A stretch of DNA of 64,000 nucleotides, from NCBI GenBank assembly GCA_016872725.1, contig VGZC01000007.1, positions 1-64,000 on the forward strand. The letters run 5' to 3'. Position numbers and translations under genes: made by a program. Origin of the DNA: Planctomycetota bacterium (GTDB taxonomy: Bacteria > Planctomycetota > Planctomycetia > Pirellulales > Pirellulaceae). The notes under the pieces were generated by a model, which did no database searches, had not been told where the DNA came from, and was given only the letters and a program-made list of their open reading frames with translations. Below, piece by piece: positions 1 to 6,824 of the stretch; position 1 is the first letter of the stretch; every line of letters begins with the position of its first letter.

Positions 1-1002
1 TCCGCACCGTGCTCCTGAGCCGCACTTGGGACGCCACCTACGCCAAGTTCCTAGCCGCGCGAGCCACAGCCTTGCCCGCACCTTACGCTCTTCCGGTCCG
101 CCACACCCACAAGAAAGCCGCGTAAAATGGCGCACCAGAGGGACCACACCCAACACCTCGTGTAGGCCCGGACGAGCCGCGTGACGCGCGAGCGGGGTCG
201 CGCCGCCGGAAAGCAAATGCAGCCGCTCACCGTCCTGAAGCTCGTCCGCCCGAACGAACGCGAGCCGGTCCTCGCTCCAAAACGGATGGTTGACCGTCGT
301 CCCGATCGGCCCGTCGAGACCCTCGATCCAAAGATCGATCACCCGCGCCGAGTGGTGCTTCCATGTGCCGGTCACCACCCGCGTGCCCGGTACGCGCGGG
401 ATGGCGGGGCAGGGATGGACCTCCAATACCTCGGCCAAGCCATCGATGCCGCACTCGGGAACGGCGATGTGGAACTTGGCTCCCACCAGGTCCCGTTCGA
501 GCCGCAGTATCTCGTCGGACGTCGGCGGCGCCGGATCGCGCGATGCGCCGCGAACCTCCGCGCGGGTGGCGTCGAGCTGTTCCCGGAGCCACCAGAGAGG
601 CCGGAGCAAATTGCCGTCGGCGTGGCTTCCATCGGTCTTCGGACAACGCAGGACGATCCGACGCCAGGTCGGAGGATCGACGACGATGCCCAGCGTCAGG
701 TCGTTGTCGCCATGCAAACGGTCCTGAGGAACCAGTTCACCCGGCGCGACCCGCTCGATCCCCTTCGTGTACGTCGTGAGCGCCCAGTCCGACGGCGACG
801 CGGTGGACTCGCTTGCCGGATTGGTTCCGGTACGCGCGTTCGGCCCGGAGTCCGTTTTCCAAGCCAACAGACCGAACCAGGCGCTGACCGTCATCAATAC
901 GGCGGCCAATGGAAGACGCCAACGCCAAAACGATCGGTCGGACGGCCAAGCCGATGAACGCGCGGACGGCCGAGGTGGTACCATCCTCCGCGCGGCACTC
1001 AT
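1..1002 (-). CDS. HINT-domain (polymorphic-toxin-type) membrane protein, 3' end outside window or disrupted
   Basis: This minus-strand frame is open from the ATG at 1002 down to the window edge and has no stop. Residues about 28-48 form one hydrophobic segment (read as LPLAAVLMTVSAWFGLLAW), so the protein is probably membrane anchored. A middle region with WRRIVLRC and LLRPLWWL resembles planctomycete HINT proteins I know. From about residue 205 the pattern VVTGTWKHH, then IGTTVNHPFWSED, then VRADELQDGERL matches the HINT fold (T..HPF followed by the A..L..G..L strand). HINT domains are autoproteolytic and often release a C-terminal effector. Downstream of about position 165 the translation no longer looks like a HINT continuation (the expected Y/F-N-L-E-V strand is missing), so the gene may be interrupted there. 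I see no immunity gene. The start is the first ATG after an in-frame stop at 1054. Confidence 0.6.
   Translation of the reverse strand, partial: MSAARRMVPPRPSARSSAWPSDRSFWRWRLPLAAVLMTVSAWFGLLAWKTDSGPNARTGTNPASESTASPSDWALTTYTKGIERVAPGELVPQDRLHGDNDLTLGIVVDPPTWRRIVLRCPKTDGSHADGNLLRPLWWLREQLDATRAEVRGASRDPAPPTSDEILRLERDLVGAKFHIAVPECGIDGLAEVLEVHPCPAIPRVPGTRVVTGTWKHHSARVIDLWIEGLDGPIGTTVNHPFWSEDRLAFVRADELQDGERLHLLSGGATPLARHAARPGLHEVLGVVPLVRHFTRLSCGCGGPEERKVRARLWLARLGTWRRWRPKCGSGARCG
3..125 (+). CDS. 3' end of an unrecognised gene, possibly from an inserted element
   Basis: The plus-strand frame starting at base 3 is open from the window edge to a TAA at 123-125 and gives a 40-residue tail ending in HTHKKAA. 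Its composition is protein-like and its lysine-rich end resembles the C-termini of some transposases, but I cannot assign a family. It lies antisense to the point where the HINT reading frame stops resembling its family, which suggests a mobile element inserted from the left. This could equally be a chance frame. Confidence 0.3.
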   Translation, partial: RTVLLSRTWDATYAKFLAARATALPAPYALPVRHTHKKAA

Positions 1003-1131
1003 GGCTCGGCGCCGAGCTAATGCCGCCCGGTCGCATGGCCCATCCGCCGCGGTTCAAGACAGGACACCCGGAGAATCCTTGGAGTCGGATGCCGCGCCCA
1101 ACCTCTCAACGGTGACGCGCCGCCAAGACTT

Positions 1132-1330
1132 TTCGATTTCGAGATCTTCCCCGAGACGCGCACGCCGCTGGTCGATCAACTGCTGTCGTTCATCGACGCG
1201 TTGCGGGACAAGATCCGGTTGGCTCAACACCCTGCTGATCGATGTGATCCGCAGACGCCTTGGCGGAAAACCCGATGTTGGCAACGCTGGAAAACAACAG
1301 CGTTCGAGGAGGCAAATAACGCCAACTTCG
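1132..1330 (+). pseudogene. Degraded IS66-like transposase N-terminal fragment and neighbouring debris
   Basis: The frame from 1132 reads FDFEIFPETRTPLVDQLLSF followed by IDALRDKI. This resembles the start of planctomycete IS66-type transposases (ETRTPLV.QLL..I..L...I). After about 1215 the frame no longer resembles the family. A second frame nearby reads ALAENPMLATLENN then SVRGGK and a stop at about 1318, which looks like the tail of another gene. No intact transposase, ends or target duplication can be seen. The family call rests on one short stretch and is weak. Confidence 0.3.
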
Positions 1331-1407
1331 CGGAACGCGGGCTACTCAGCATGACGACGGCCCTCGCTCTTGAATGCCAATCTGTTCGCCAGTAACAATC
1401 AACCGGT

Positions 1408-1480
1408 GAGCCGGATGCGGGAGAACCGACTGTCCGGTTCGGTGGGAGGGGGGACGCAGCAATGCGTCCTCCCTACCCCA
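1408..1480 (+). mobile_element. Group II intron 3' remnant: domains V and VI
   Basis: Positions 1408-1440 match bacterial group II intron domain V: an eight-pair lower stem joins GAGCCGGA to TCCGGTTC (one G-U pair), the catalytic AGC triad lies at 1409-1411, and a GCGG/CCG upper helix closes a GAGA-type loop. Positions 1445-1478 form domain VI, with GGACGCA pairing with TGCGTCC across a short loop, followed by the usual CTACCCC 3' end. No reverse transcriptase/maturase ORF or 5' intron domains lie upstream, so this is a truncated remnant. The 3' boundary is probably within 1478-1483, immediately before the tandem repeats. Confidence 0.75.
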
Positions 1481-1483
1481 ATC

Positions 1484-1587
1484 GGCGAGCGTGGCGTTCT
1501 CACAGGTCCACCACGCTCTGGCGAGCGTGGCGTTCTCACAGGTCCACCACGCTCTGGCGAGCGTGGCTACGGCGAGCGTGGCTACGG
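1484..1587. repeat. Tandem repeat: two 36-bp units plus two 15-bp part units, hairpin-forming
   Basis: A 36-bp unit beginning GGCGAGCGTGGCGTTCTCAC occurs at 1484-1519 and exactly again at 1520-1555. It is followed by two copies of the 15-mer GGCGAGCGTGGCTAC at 1556 and 1571. At each unit junction CCACGCTC-TGGC-GAGCGTGG makes a perfect 8-bp inverted repeat, as in REP-like elements. The TAG stop of the flavoenzyme gene (minus strand, 1584-1582) lies inside the last 15-mer. Related copies occur near 36002-36050. Confidence 0.9.
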
Positions 1588-2712
1588 CGGACTTCCGAAT
1601 CGCGAGGGCCGGAACGGCTCCGCGCGAATCGGAGGAGCTCGGCCGAGCATGATCGATACAACGAGGTCCGCCGTGCCGAGCGACGTCGTCACGCCAAGCC
1701 CCTCGTGGCCCGTCGCCAGGATCACGCCGGGCCGACGAGCATCTTCGCCGATCAGAGGAAGCGAATCGGGTGTCGACTGGCGAAGACCGGTCCAGACACG
1801 CGTCGCCATGATGGTCGCGAGTCCTGGAAGGAACCGGATCCCGCGCCGGACCATCCGCCGGAGGATGGGCCAATCGACGTCGCGCGTCGTGACGCCCACT
1901 TGCCGCGACGATCCAAGGAGGATCTGCCGTGTTCCGCGCGGCTGCGCGTTGAACGCCACCGACTCGAGCTCGTCTCCGTGCGCGCTCCGCGAGTATCCGA
2001 GTTCGACGAGCTGATGGCGCACGCGATGCGCGGTCCGGTCGGTGATCAGCAAATGGCCTTTCTTGACGCCGAGCGGCAGTTCGGGAAGCCAATGTCTGGC
2101 CGCTTCCCCCGACGCGACGACGCACGCCGCCGCGGGAACGCGGCCCCCGGCGCGAAGCAAGACTTCGCGGTCCTTCATCCCGACGACCGCATCCCGGACG
2201 ACGCGCGCGCCCCGGTCCTGGGCTCGCTCCAATAACGATTGCGCGGCGCGCGGAGGGTAGATCGCCGCGTCGCCCGCGACGAGCAAACCGCCGGCGAATC
2301 CCGGCGCGAGATCGGGCTCGCATTCGGCGAGCGTCGGCGGGTCGAGCCATTCGGCGGCGACGCCGTGCGCCCGAAACAGGTCGCCCTTTTTTCGAGCCGC
2401 GACGGCCTCGTCTTCGTCCGCCGCGATCCAGATCGTCCCGGTTTCCCGGAATTCGACCTGTTCCGGGAACTCATCGCGCCGTTCCTTCCATCGCGCGCAC
2501 GAGTACCGCGTCAACTCGAACTGCGCGGGGGAATCGTCCATGACGACCAGATGCCCCATTCCGGCGGCCGTCGCGCCGCCGCCGCACAGGTCGGGTTCGA
2601 CGACGAGCACTCGAAGGCCTTCTCGCGCGGCGGCTTCCGCGCACGCGGCGCCGACCATTCCCGCTCCCGCGATCACCACGTCATACGAACGGCCGACGCC
2701 GGGGCGGCTCAT
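1582..2712 (-). CDS. FAD-dependent D-amino-acid oxidase-type flavoenzyme (probable D-hydroxyproline dehydrogenase)
   Basis: The 376-residue product is a DAO-family flavoprotein. The N-terminal Rossmann motif GAGMVG is at residues 16-21, with the ribose-binding acid at the end of beta-2 (LVVEPD). The C-terminal region ending in [19 protein letters not shown] has the usual second FAD-contact glycines. The family oxidises secondary or primary amines to imines. The gene overlaps the upstream epimerase by 4 bp (ATGA), so translation is probably coupled. With the epimerase and the DHDPS-like gene, the likely substrate is cis-4-hydroxy-D-proline, giving pyrroline-4-hydroxy-2-carboxylate. Its stop codon is supplied by a tandem repeat. 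Glycine or sarcosine oxidase activity is an alternative. Confidence 0.8.
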   Translation of the reverse strand: MSRPGVGRSYDVVIAGAGMVGAACAEAAAREGLRVLVVEPDLCGGGATAAGMGHLVVMDDSPAQFELTRYSCARWKERRDEFPEQVEFRETGTIWIAADEDEAVAARKKGDLFRAHGVAAEWLDPPTLAECEPDLAPGFAGGLLVAGDAAIYPPRAAQSLLERAQDRGARVVRDAVVGMKDREVLLRAGGRVPAAACVVASGEAARHWLPELPLGVKKGHLLITDRTAHRVRHQLVELGYSRSAHGDELESVAFNAQPRGTRQILLGSSRQVGVTTRDVDWPILRRMVRRGIRFLPGLATIMATRVWTGLRQSTPDSLPLIGEDARRPGVILATGHEGLGVTTSLGTADLVVSIMLGRAPPIRAEPFRPSRFGSPP

Positions 2713-3650
2713 GGCCGGATTCCATGGCGGAACGGGTCTCCGTCCGACAAGAGCAACCGCGATTCGGCCGTCACATGCGCGGTTCCCGTAATCAATGGGA
2801 GAATCCGGTCGCCATGCAACGCATAGGTCCCCTCAAACGTGCCGCCGATCACGCTTTCTTGATGCCAGACTTCGCCGGGGGCGAGCTTCCCATCGGCCGC
2901 GAGGCACGCGAGTTTCGCGCTAGTGCCCGTTCCGCACGGCGAACGATCGTACGCCTTTCCCGGACACAAGACGAAATTCCGGCCGTGATGGCCCGTATCC
3001 CGAGCTGGCCCGGTCAACTCGATGTGATCGATCTCCGCACCATCCGCGCCGGTGATCGCGGCGTCGCGCAGCGCCAGCCGAATGCGCCATGCCAACTCCG
3101 TCAGTCGCTCGATATTCGGCGCCTCGATGCGTTCTCCGTGATCCTCCACCAGGAAAAACCAGTTGCCTCCCCATGCCACATCGCCCCGCACTCGGCCGAT
3201 TCCCGGCACGTCGACCGGAACCGACGCGAGCACGCGATAGCTCTCTACGTTCGCCACCGTGACCCGACCGTCGGCATGCAGTTTCGCGGCGACCGTACCG
3301 ACGGGCGTATCCAAGCGATGGATTCCCGGCCCAAGGCGCCCAAGGTGCGCGAGCGACACGACGACGCCGATCGTCCCGTGAACGCACATACCCAGGAAGC
3401 CGACGTTGTTGAAGAAGATCACGCCCGCCGTCGACGCCGCATGCTCGGGCGGAACGAGCCAAGCGCCGACCACCGCGTCCGATCCCCGCGGCTCGTTCAC
3501 GACCGCCGACCGGTAGGGATCGAACCGCGCACGAAACAGGTCCCGTCGTTCGCGCATCGTTCCGGCACCGAGGTCGGGTCCGCCCTCGATGACCATGCGC
3601 GTCGGTTCGCCGGCCGTATGGCTATCGATGACTTGGATGCATTCGACCAT
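2709..3650 (-). CDS. Proline racemase-family 4-hydroxyproline 2-epimerase
   Basis: The 313-residue protein belongs to the proline racemase family. Both catalytic cysteines are present: Cys89 in the motif GMCVHGT and Cys239 in DRSPCGTGT. This two-cysteine arrangement is typical of epimerases/racemases, whereas trans-3-hydroxyproline dehydratases carry Thr at one site. The start [18 protein letters not shown] is the family's usual N-terminus; in-frame extension upstream to 3818 adds only arginine-rich, low-quality sequence. It lies 85 bp downstream of the DHDPS-like gene and overlaps the flavoenzyme by 4 bp. It should convert trans-4-hydroxy-L-proline to cis-4-hydroxy-D-proline. Proline racemase activity is the main alternative. 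Confidence 0.85.
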   Translation of the reverse strand: MVECIQVIDSHTAGEPTRMVIEGGPDLGAGTMRERRDLFRARFDPYRSAVVNEPRGSDAVVGAWLVPPEHAASTAGVIFFNNVGFLGMCVHGTIGVVVSLAHLGRLGPGIHRLDTPVGTVAAKLHADGRVTVANVESYRVLASVPVDVPGIGRVRGDVAWGGNWFFLVEDHGERIEAPNIERLTELAWRIRLALRDAAITGADGAEIDHIELTGPARDTGHHGRNFVLCPGKAYDRSPCGTGTSAKLACLAADGKLAPGEVWHQESVIGGTFEGTYALHGDRILPLITGTAHVTAESRLLLSDGDPFRHGIRP

Positions 3651-3735
3651 GCGTGCGTCTCGAACGGGCCGTTCCGCGCGGGCGCCGATGCGCGGCGGTA
3701 TGCCAATCCATGCGAAGCGCAGGGGACCAGGCCGC

Positions 3736-4644
3736 CTATCCCTCGACGGCGACGCGCGGGCGCGTGTCGATCGCTCGCCGGATGACGCCGAGAACTTCGT
3801 CGCGCTCGCGACCGACAAGCGGCAGCCGGGGGGCGCGGACGGTTTCGGCGCCCCAACCGCATTCCACCATCGCCAGCTTGATGAACTGCACCAGTTTCAC
3901 GTGGGTGTCGAGGTGCAATAAGGGCGTATACCAGCGATACAACTCGCGGGCCTCGTCCCACCGACCCGCCGTCGCCAAATCCCAAAGGGCGCGATTCTCG
4001 TCGGGGAACGCGTTGACAAGCCCCGAAACCCAGCCGACGGCGCCGAGCAGGATGCTCTCGAGGGCCAAATCGTCGACACCGCAGAAGATGAGATAGCGGT
4101 CGCCGAGCAGGCCGATGAGGTCGGTGACTCGGCGGACGTTTTCCGAGGATTCCTTGATCGCAACGAATTTCGGTTCGACGGCGAGATCAACAAACATCTC
4201 GGGAGTAATGTCGACATGGTAGGCGACCGGGTTGTTGTAGCACATGATCGGCAAGTCCGCGGCCGCCGCGACCGCCCGGAAATGGGCCATCGTCTCGCGG
4301 GAATCGGACTTGTAGATCATGGCCGGAAGGACCATCAACCCGTCGACGCCGATCCGCTCGGCATCCGCCGCGAATCGACACGCGACGCGAGTCGCCGACT
4401 CGGCCACCCCGGTCAGAACGGGCACTCGGCCGCCGACGTGATCGACCGCCGCGCGCAGGATGTCGAGCTTCTCGTTGAACTCGAGCGAACCGTTCTCGCC
4501 GACCGTGCCGAGCAGGATCAATCCGTGGACACCGCCCTCGATCATCCGGTCCAGATGCGACAGGGTCGCCGGAAGATCCACCGACTGATCGTGCTCAAAC
4601 TGGGTCGTCGCCGCCGGAAAAACGCCTTTCCACTGGACTCGCAT
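3736..4644 (-). CDS. DHDPS/NAL-family lyase, probable pyrroline-4-hydroxy-2-carboxylate deaminase
   Basis: The 302-residue TIM-barrel protein belongs to the dihydrodipicolinate synthase/N-acetylneuraminate lyase family. The pyruvate-binding loop GTVGENGSL is at about residues 46-54, the catalytic tyrosine is Tyr136 (MCYNNP), and the Schiff-base lysine is Lys164 (VAIKESS). The ATG at 4644 has a purine-rich ribosome site (GAAAGGATAGG) about 8 bases upstream; the longer in-frame start at 4734 lacks family sequence. DapA proper is possible, but proximity to a hydroxyproline epimerase and a D-amino-acid flavoenzyme favours the deaminase that yields alpha-ketoglutarate semialdehyde. No semialdehyde dehydrogenase is seen nearby. 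Confidence 0.75.
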   Translation of the reverse strand: MRVQWKGVFPAATTQFEHDQSVDLPATLSHLDRMIEGGVHGLILLGTVGENGSLEFNEKLDILRAAVDHVGGRVPVLTGVAESATRVACRFAADAERIGVDGLMVLPAMIYKSDSRETMAHFRAVAAAADLPIMCYNNPVAYHVDITPEMFVDLAVEPKFVAIKESSENVRRVTDLIGLLGDRYLIFCGVDDLALESILLGAVGWVSGLVNAFPDENRALWDLATAGRWDEARELYRWYTPLLHLDTHVKLVQFIKLAMVECGWGAETVRAPRLPLVGRERDEVLGVIRRAIDTRPRVAVEG

Positions 4645-4781
4645 CGACGGCCTATCCTTTCCAATCCAAGAGCTTGAGGCGTGCGGCGCGAGGCTTCGCG
4701 CGACGCCCGGCTCGGATGGTGGCATTGAGCTCAAACTTCGCGATCAACGCGAGAGAACACGGGGACAGCCGGGACAGCCGA

Positions 4782-4913
4782 CTACCGGACATTCGCGGCA
4801 ACCGCGTGGCACGTCTTGCACCGTTTCCGAAGACTATTGATATGCTTGCCGCATTTGACGCATCGGCGCGCCTTGTTGCGTTTGGCCCTGGCCGTGCGTG
4901 GACGGATCCCCAT
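4782..4913 (-). CDS. 43-residue basic zinc-ribbon protein
   Basis: This small protein starts MGIRPRTARAKRNKARR and contains CVKC followed 14 residues later by CKTC, a four-cysteine zinc-ribbon arrangement. It is very rich in Arg and Lys, like small ribosomal proteins. An excellent ribosome site, AAGGAG, lies about 7 bases before the ATG at 4913, which supports it as a real gene. It is transcribed just upstream of the DHDPS-like gene on the same strand, 137 bp away. I do not recognise the family with certainty. It could be a nucleic-acid or ribosome-associated protein. Confidence 0.65.
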   Translation of the reverse strand: MGIRPRTARAKRNKARRCVKCGKHINSLRKRCKTCHAVAANVR

Positions 4914-5342
4914 GCGAGAACTCCTTCGGACTATGCCAATCCAATCACCTGTCGACGTCCCATGGCCCGAGCGGGAATTCTCCCGCGTTCGGCGGTGGGA
5001 ACCCGAACCGACCGCCCCCGCCCGATGATAGCCGACCCGGTCCAAGATCGGCAAGGCGTGCGCGCAGGTACGGAGGTACGGACGATTCCCGCCGCGAGGC
5101 TCGACGTCGATCGGATCGTACGGTAACGCGCGGACACCGCAAACACCGGATTGGGGCCGCTCGGGCCGGCTATGCGCTCGCTCGCGGGCGCGGTAGGATT
5201 GGGTTCCACGTCGATCACGAGGGGGGCACGAGGGGGTCGAGCGGATTGTGGCAGACCTCGCCGAGCAGCCACCACTCTGACGCGCGACCCCAAGGCGAAC
5301 GGCACAAAGGCGCACCGAACCCCGTCGTGGTATCGTCCTACG
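4914..5342. other. Intergenic region between divergent genes
   Basis: This 429-bp region lies between the divergent zinc-ribbon and symporter genes and must hold promoters for both. I see no clear -35/-10 pair and no convincing coding frame. A short perfect inverted repeat, CGGGAATTCTCCCG, lies near 4974-4987 and could be an operator. I do not recognise an RNA gene here. Confidence 0.4.
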
Positions 5343-6824
5343 ATGTTCAACCTCGGCCCGTTCGACGCGTGTGTTCTTGGCCTTTACCTGATCGTGGTCG
5401 TGGGCGTCGGCCTTTACGCGGGCTACGGGCAACGCAATCTGTCCGACTACATGCTGGGCGGGCGCGACCTGCCGTGGTGGGCCCTGCTCGGCTCGATTGT
5501 CGCGACCGAGACGAGCACGGTGACGTTCCTGAGTGTTCCCGCGACGGCGTTCCGGGAAGGCGGCAACCTCCAGTTCATTCAGCTTGCCCTTGGCTACGTG
5601 CTTGGCCGACTGCTCGTCGCCCGGTTCCTGTTGCCGCTCTACTTCCGCGGCGAACTTTTCACGGCCTACGAGGTCCTCCACGCGCGGTTCGGCGGCGCGA
5701 CGAAGACCGTCGCCTCGATCATGTTCCTGGTGACGCGCACGTTCGCCGACGGCCTTCGGCTCTACCTCACCGCGCTCGTCCTCAACGCGATGACGGACTG
5801 GACCGTGACGCAAAGCGTCGTGGTGCTCGGCGCGGTGACGGTCGTCTATACGATGGTCGGAGGCATGAAATCGGTCGTCTGGAACGACTGCATCCAGCTC
5901 GTCGTCTATATCGCAGGCGCGCTCGTCGCCGCGACCGCGGTTGTGGGCATGCTGCCCGGAGGCCTTTCCTCGGCGGCGGACTACGCCGCCGCGCACGCGA
6001 AGCTGCGATGGCTCGACGCGTCGTTCGATCCGACGGTCGCCTATACGATCTGGGCCGGCGTGATCGGCGGGATGTTCCTGACGACGGCGACGCACGGCGC
6101 GGATCAGATGATGGTCCAGCGCTATCTGTGCGCCCGCTCGGAGCGCGACGCGGCGCGGGCCGTCCGGTGGAGCGGCCCGGTGGTGCTGGTCCAGTTCCTG
6201 CTCTTCCTGCTGCTCGGCGTCGGGCTGGCCGCCTTCTACGACGTGTCTCCTCCCGAAAGACCGTTCAAGACGCCTGACGAGGCGTTCGTGCATTTCATCG
6301 TCCACCATCTGCCGGCGGGAGCGAAAGGCCTGACGCTCGCCGCCCTCTTTTCGGCCGCCATGTCGACGCTCGCCAGCTCGCTGAATTCCTCGGCGACGTC
6401 GGCGCTGAATGACATCATTCTGTCATCCAAACCGGAATCGCGCCGGAATCCCCGCCTCGTTCCCCTTGGCCGAGCGCTCACCGTCGCGTTCGGCGCGGCG
6501 CAGGTCGGCGTGGCGATCGTCGGCGAGCGACTGGCCGAGCGGGGCGTGGTCGACTCGGTGCTCGCGATCGCCGGGTTCAGCACGGGAGTCGTGCTCGGCG
6601 TCTTCGCGCTCGGCATGGCGAATCGGCGCGCGGGCCAGGCGTCGGCCCTCGTGGGGTTGCTCGCGGGACTCGCGACCGTTACGGCGGTCGCCTTCGGAAC
6701 TCGATTGGCGTGGCCGTGGTACACGCTCGTCGGCGGCGCCGTCACATTCGCCGCGGGGTCCGCGGCCGCCTGGTTCCTGCCTCCGCACGTCACTCGACGA
6801 TCTGCAGGCCTTTCTTCGCGGTAA
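5343..6824 (+). CDS. Sodium:solute symporter (SSS family)
   Basis: The 493-residue protein has about 13 hydrophobic segments from residue 7 onward. It carries SSS signatures: the SDYMLGGRDLPWW loop after the first helix, the ATETSTVTFLSVPA segment with the Na+-site serine/threonine, and the YTMVGGMKSVVWNDCIQ loop. The family couples Na+ entry to uptake of sugars, proline, carboxylates or other solutes. The substrate cannot be read from sequence; a hydroxyproline role is possible given the cluster upstream but is only inference. The ATG at 5343 precedes the first helix; an upstream in-frame extension to 5151 looks non-coding. Its 3' end overlaps the convergent hydrolase gene by 35 bp. Confidence 0.88.
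   Translation: MFNLGPFDACVLGLYLIVVVGVGLYAGYGQRNLSDYMLGGRDLPWWALLGSIVATETSTVTFLSVPATAFREGGNLQFIQLALGYVLGRLLVARFLLPLYFRGELFTAYEVLHARFGGATKTVASIMFLVTRTFADGLRLYLTALVLNAMTDWTVTQSVVVLGAVTVVYTMVGGMKSVVWNDCIQLVVYIAGALVAATAVVGMLPGGLSSAADYAAAHAKLRWLDASFDPTVAYTIWAGVIGGMFLTTATHGADQMMVQRYLCARSERDAARAVRWSGPVVLVQFLLFLLLGVGLAAFYDVSPPERPFKTPDEAFVHFIVHHLPAGAKGLTLAALFSAAMSTLASSLNSSATSALNDIILSSKPESRRNPRLVPLGRALTVAFGAAQVGVAIVGERLAERGVVDSVLAIAGFSTGVVLGVFALGMANRRAGQASALVGLLAGLATVTAVAFGTRLAWPWYTLVGGAVTFAAGSAAAWFLPPHVTRRSAGLSSR

Larger units (their letters stand above)
1003..1581. other. Accessory region without an intact gene
   Basis: This 580-bp stretch separates the HINT gene start from the end of the flavoenzyme gene. 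It holds the IS66-like fragment, the group II intron remnant and the 36-bp repeats described separately. Beyond these I see no credible coding frame. It reads as a graveyard of mobile-element debris. Confidence 0.6.

Noticed and set aside
181-957. 258-residue plus-strand frame
   Set aside because: It is the exact antisense of the HINT-domain gene, has arginine-rich composition and no ribosome site.
1-1002. Active toxin-immunity locus
   Set aside because: Only a HINT domain is recognisable; no toxin domain or immunity gene is visible in the window.
3650-3818. N-terminal extension of the epimerase
   Set aside because: The extra 56 residues overlap the DHDPS-like gene end, are arginine/serine-rich and have no family match.
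4782-6308. 508-residue minus-strand frame
   Set aside because: Most of it is antisense to the symporter. Only its last 43 residues, with their own ribosome site, are kept as a gene.
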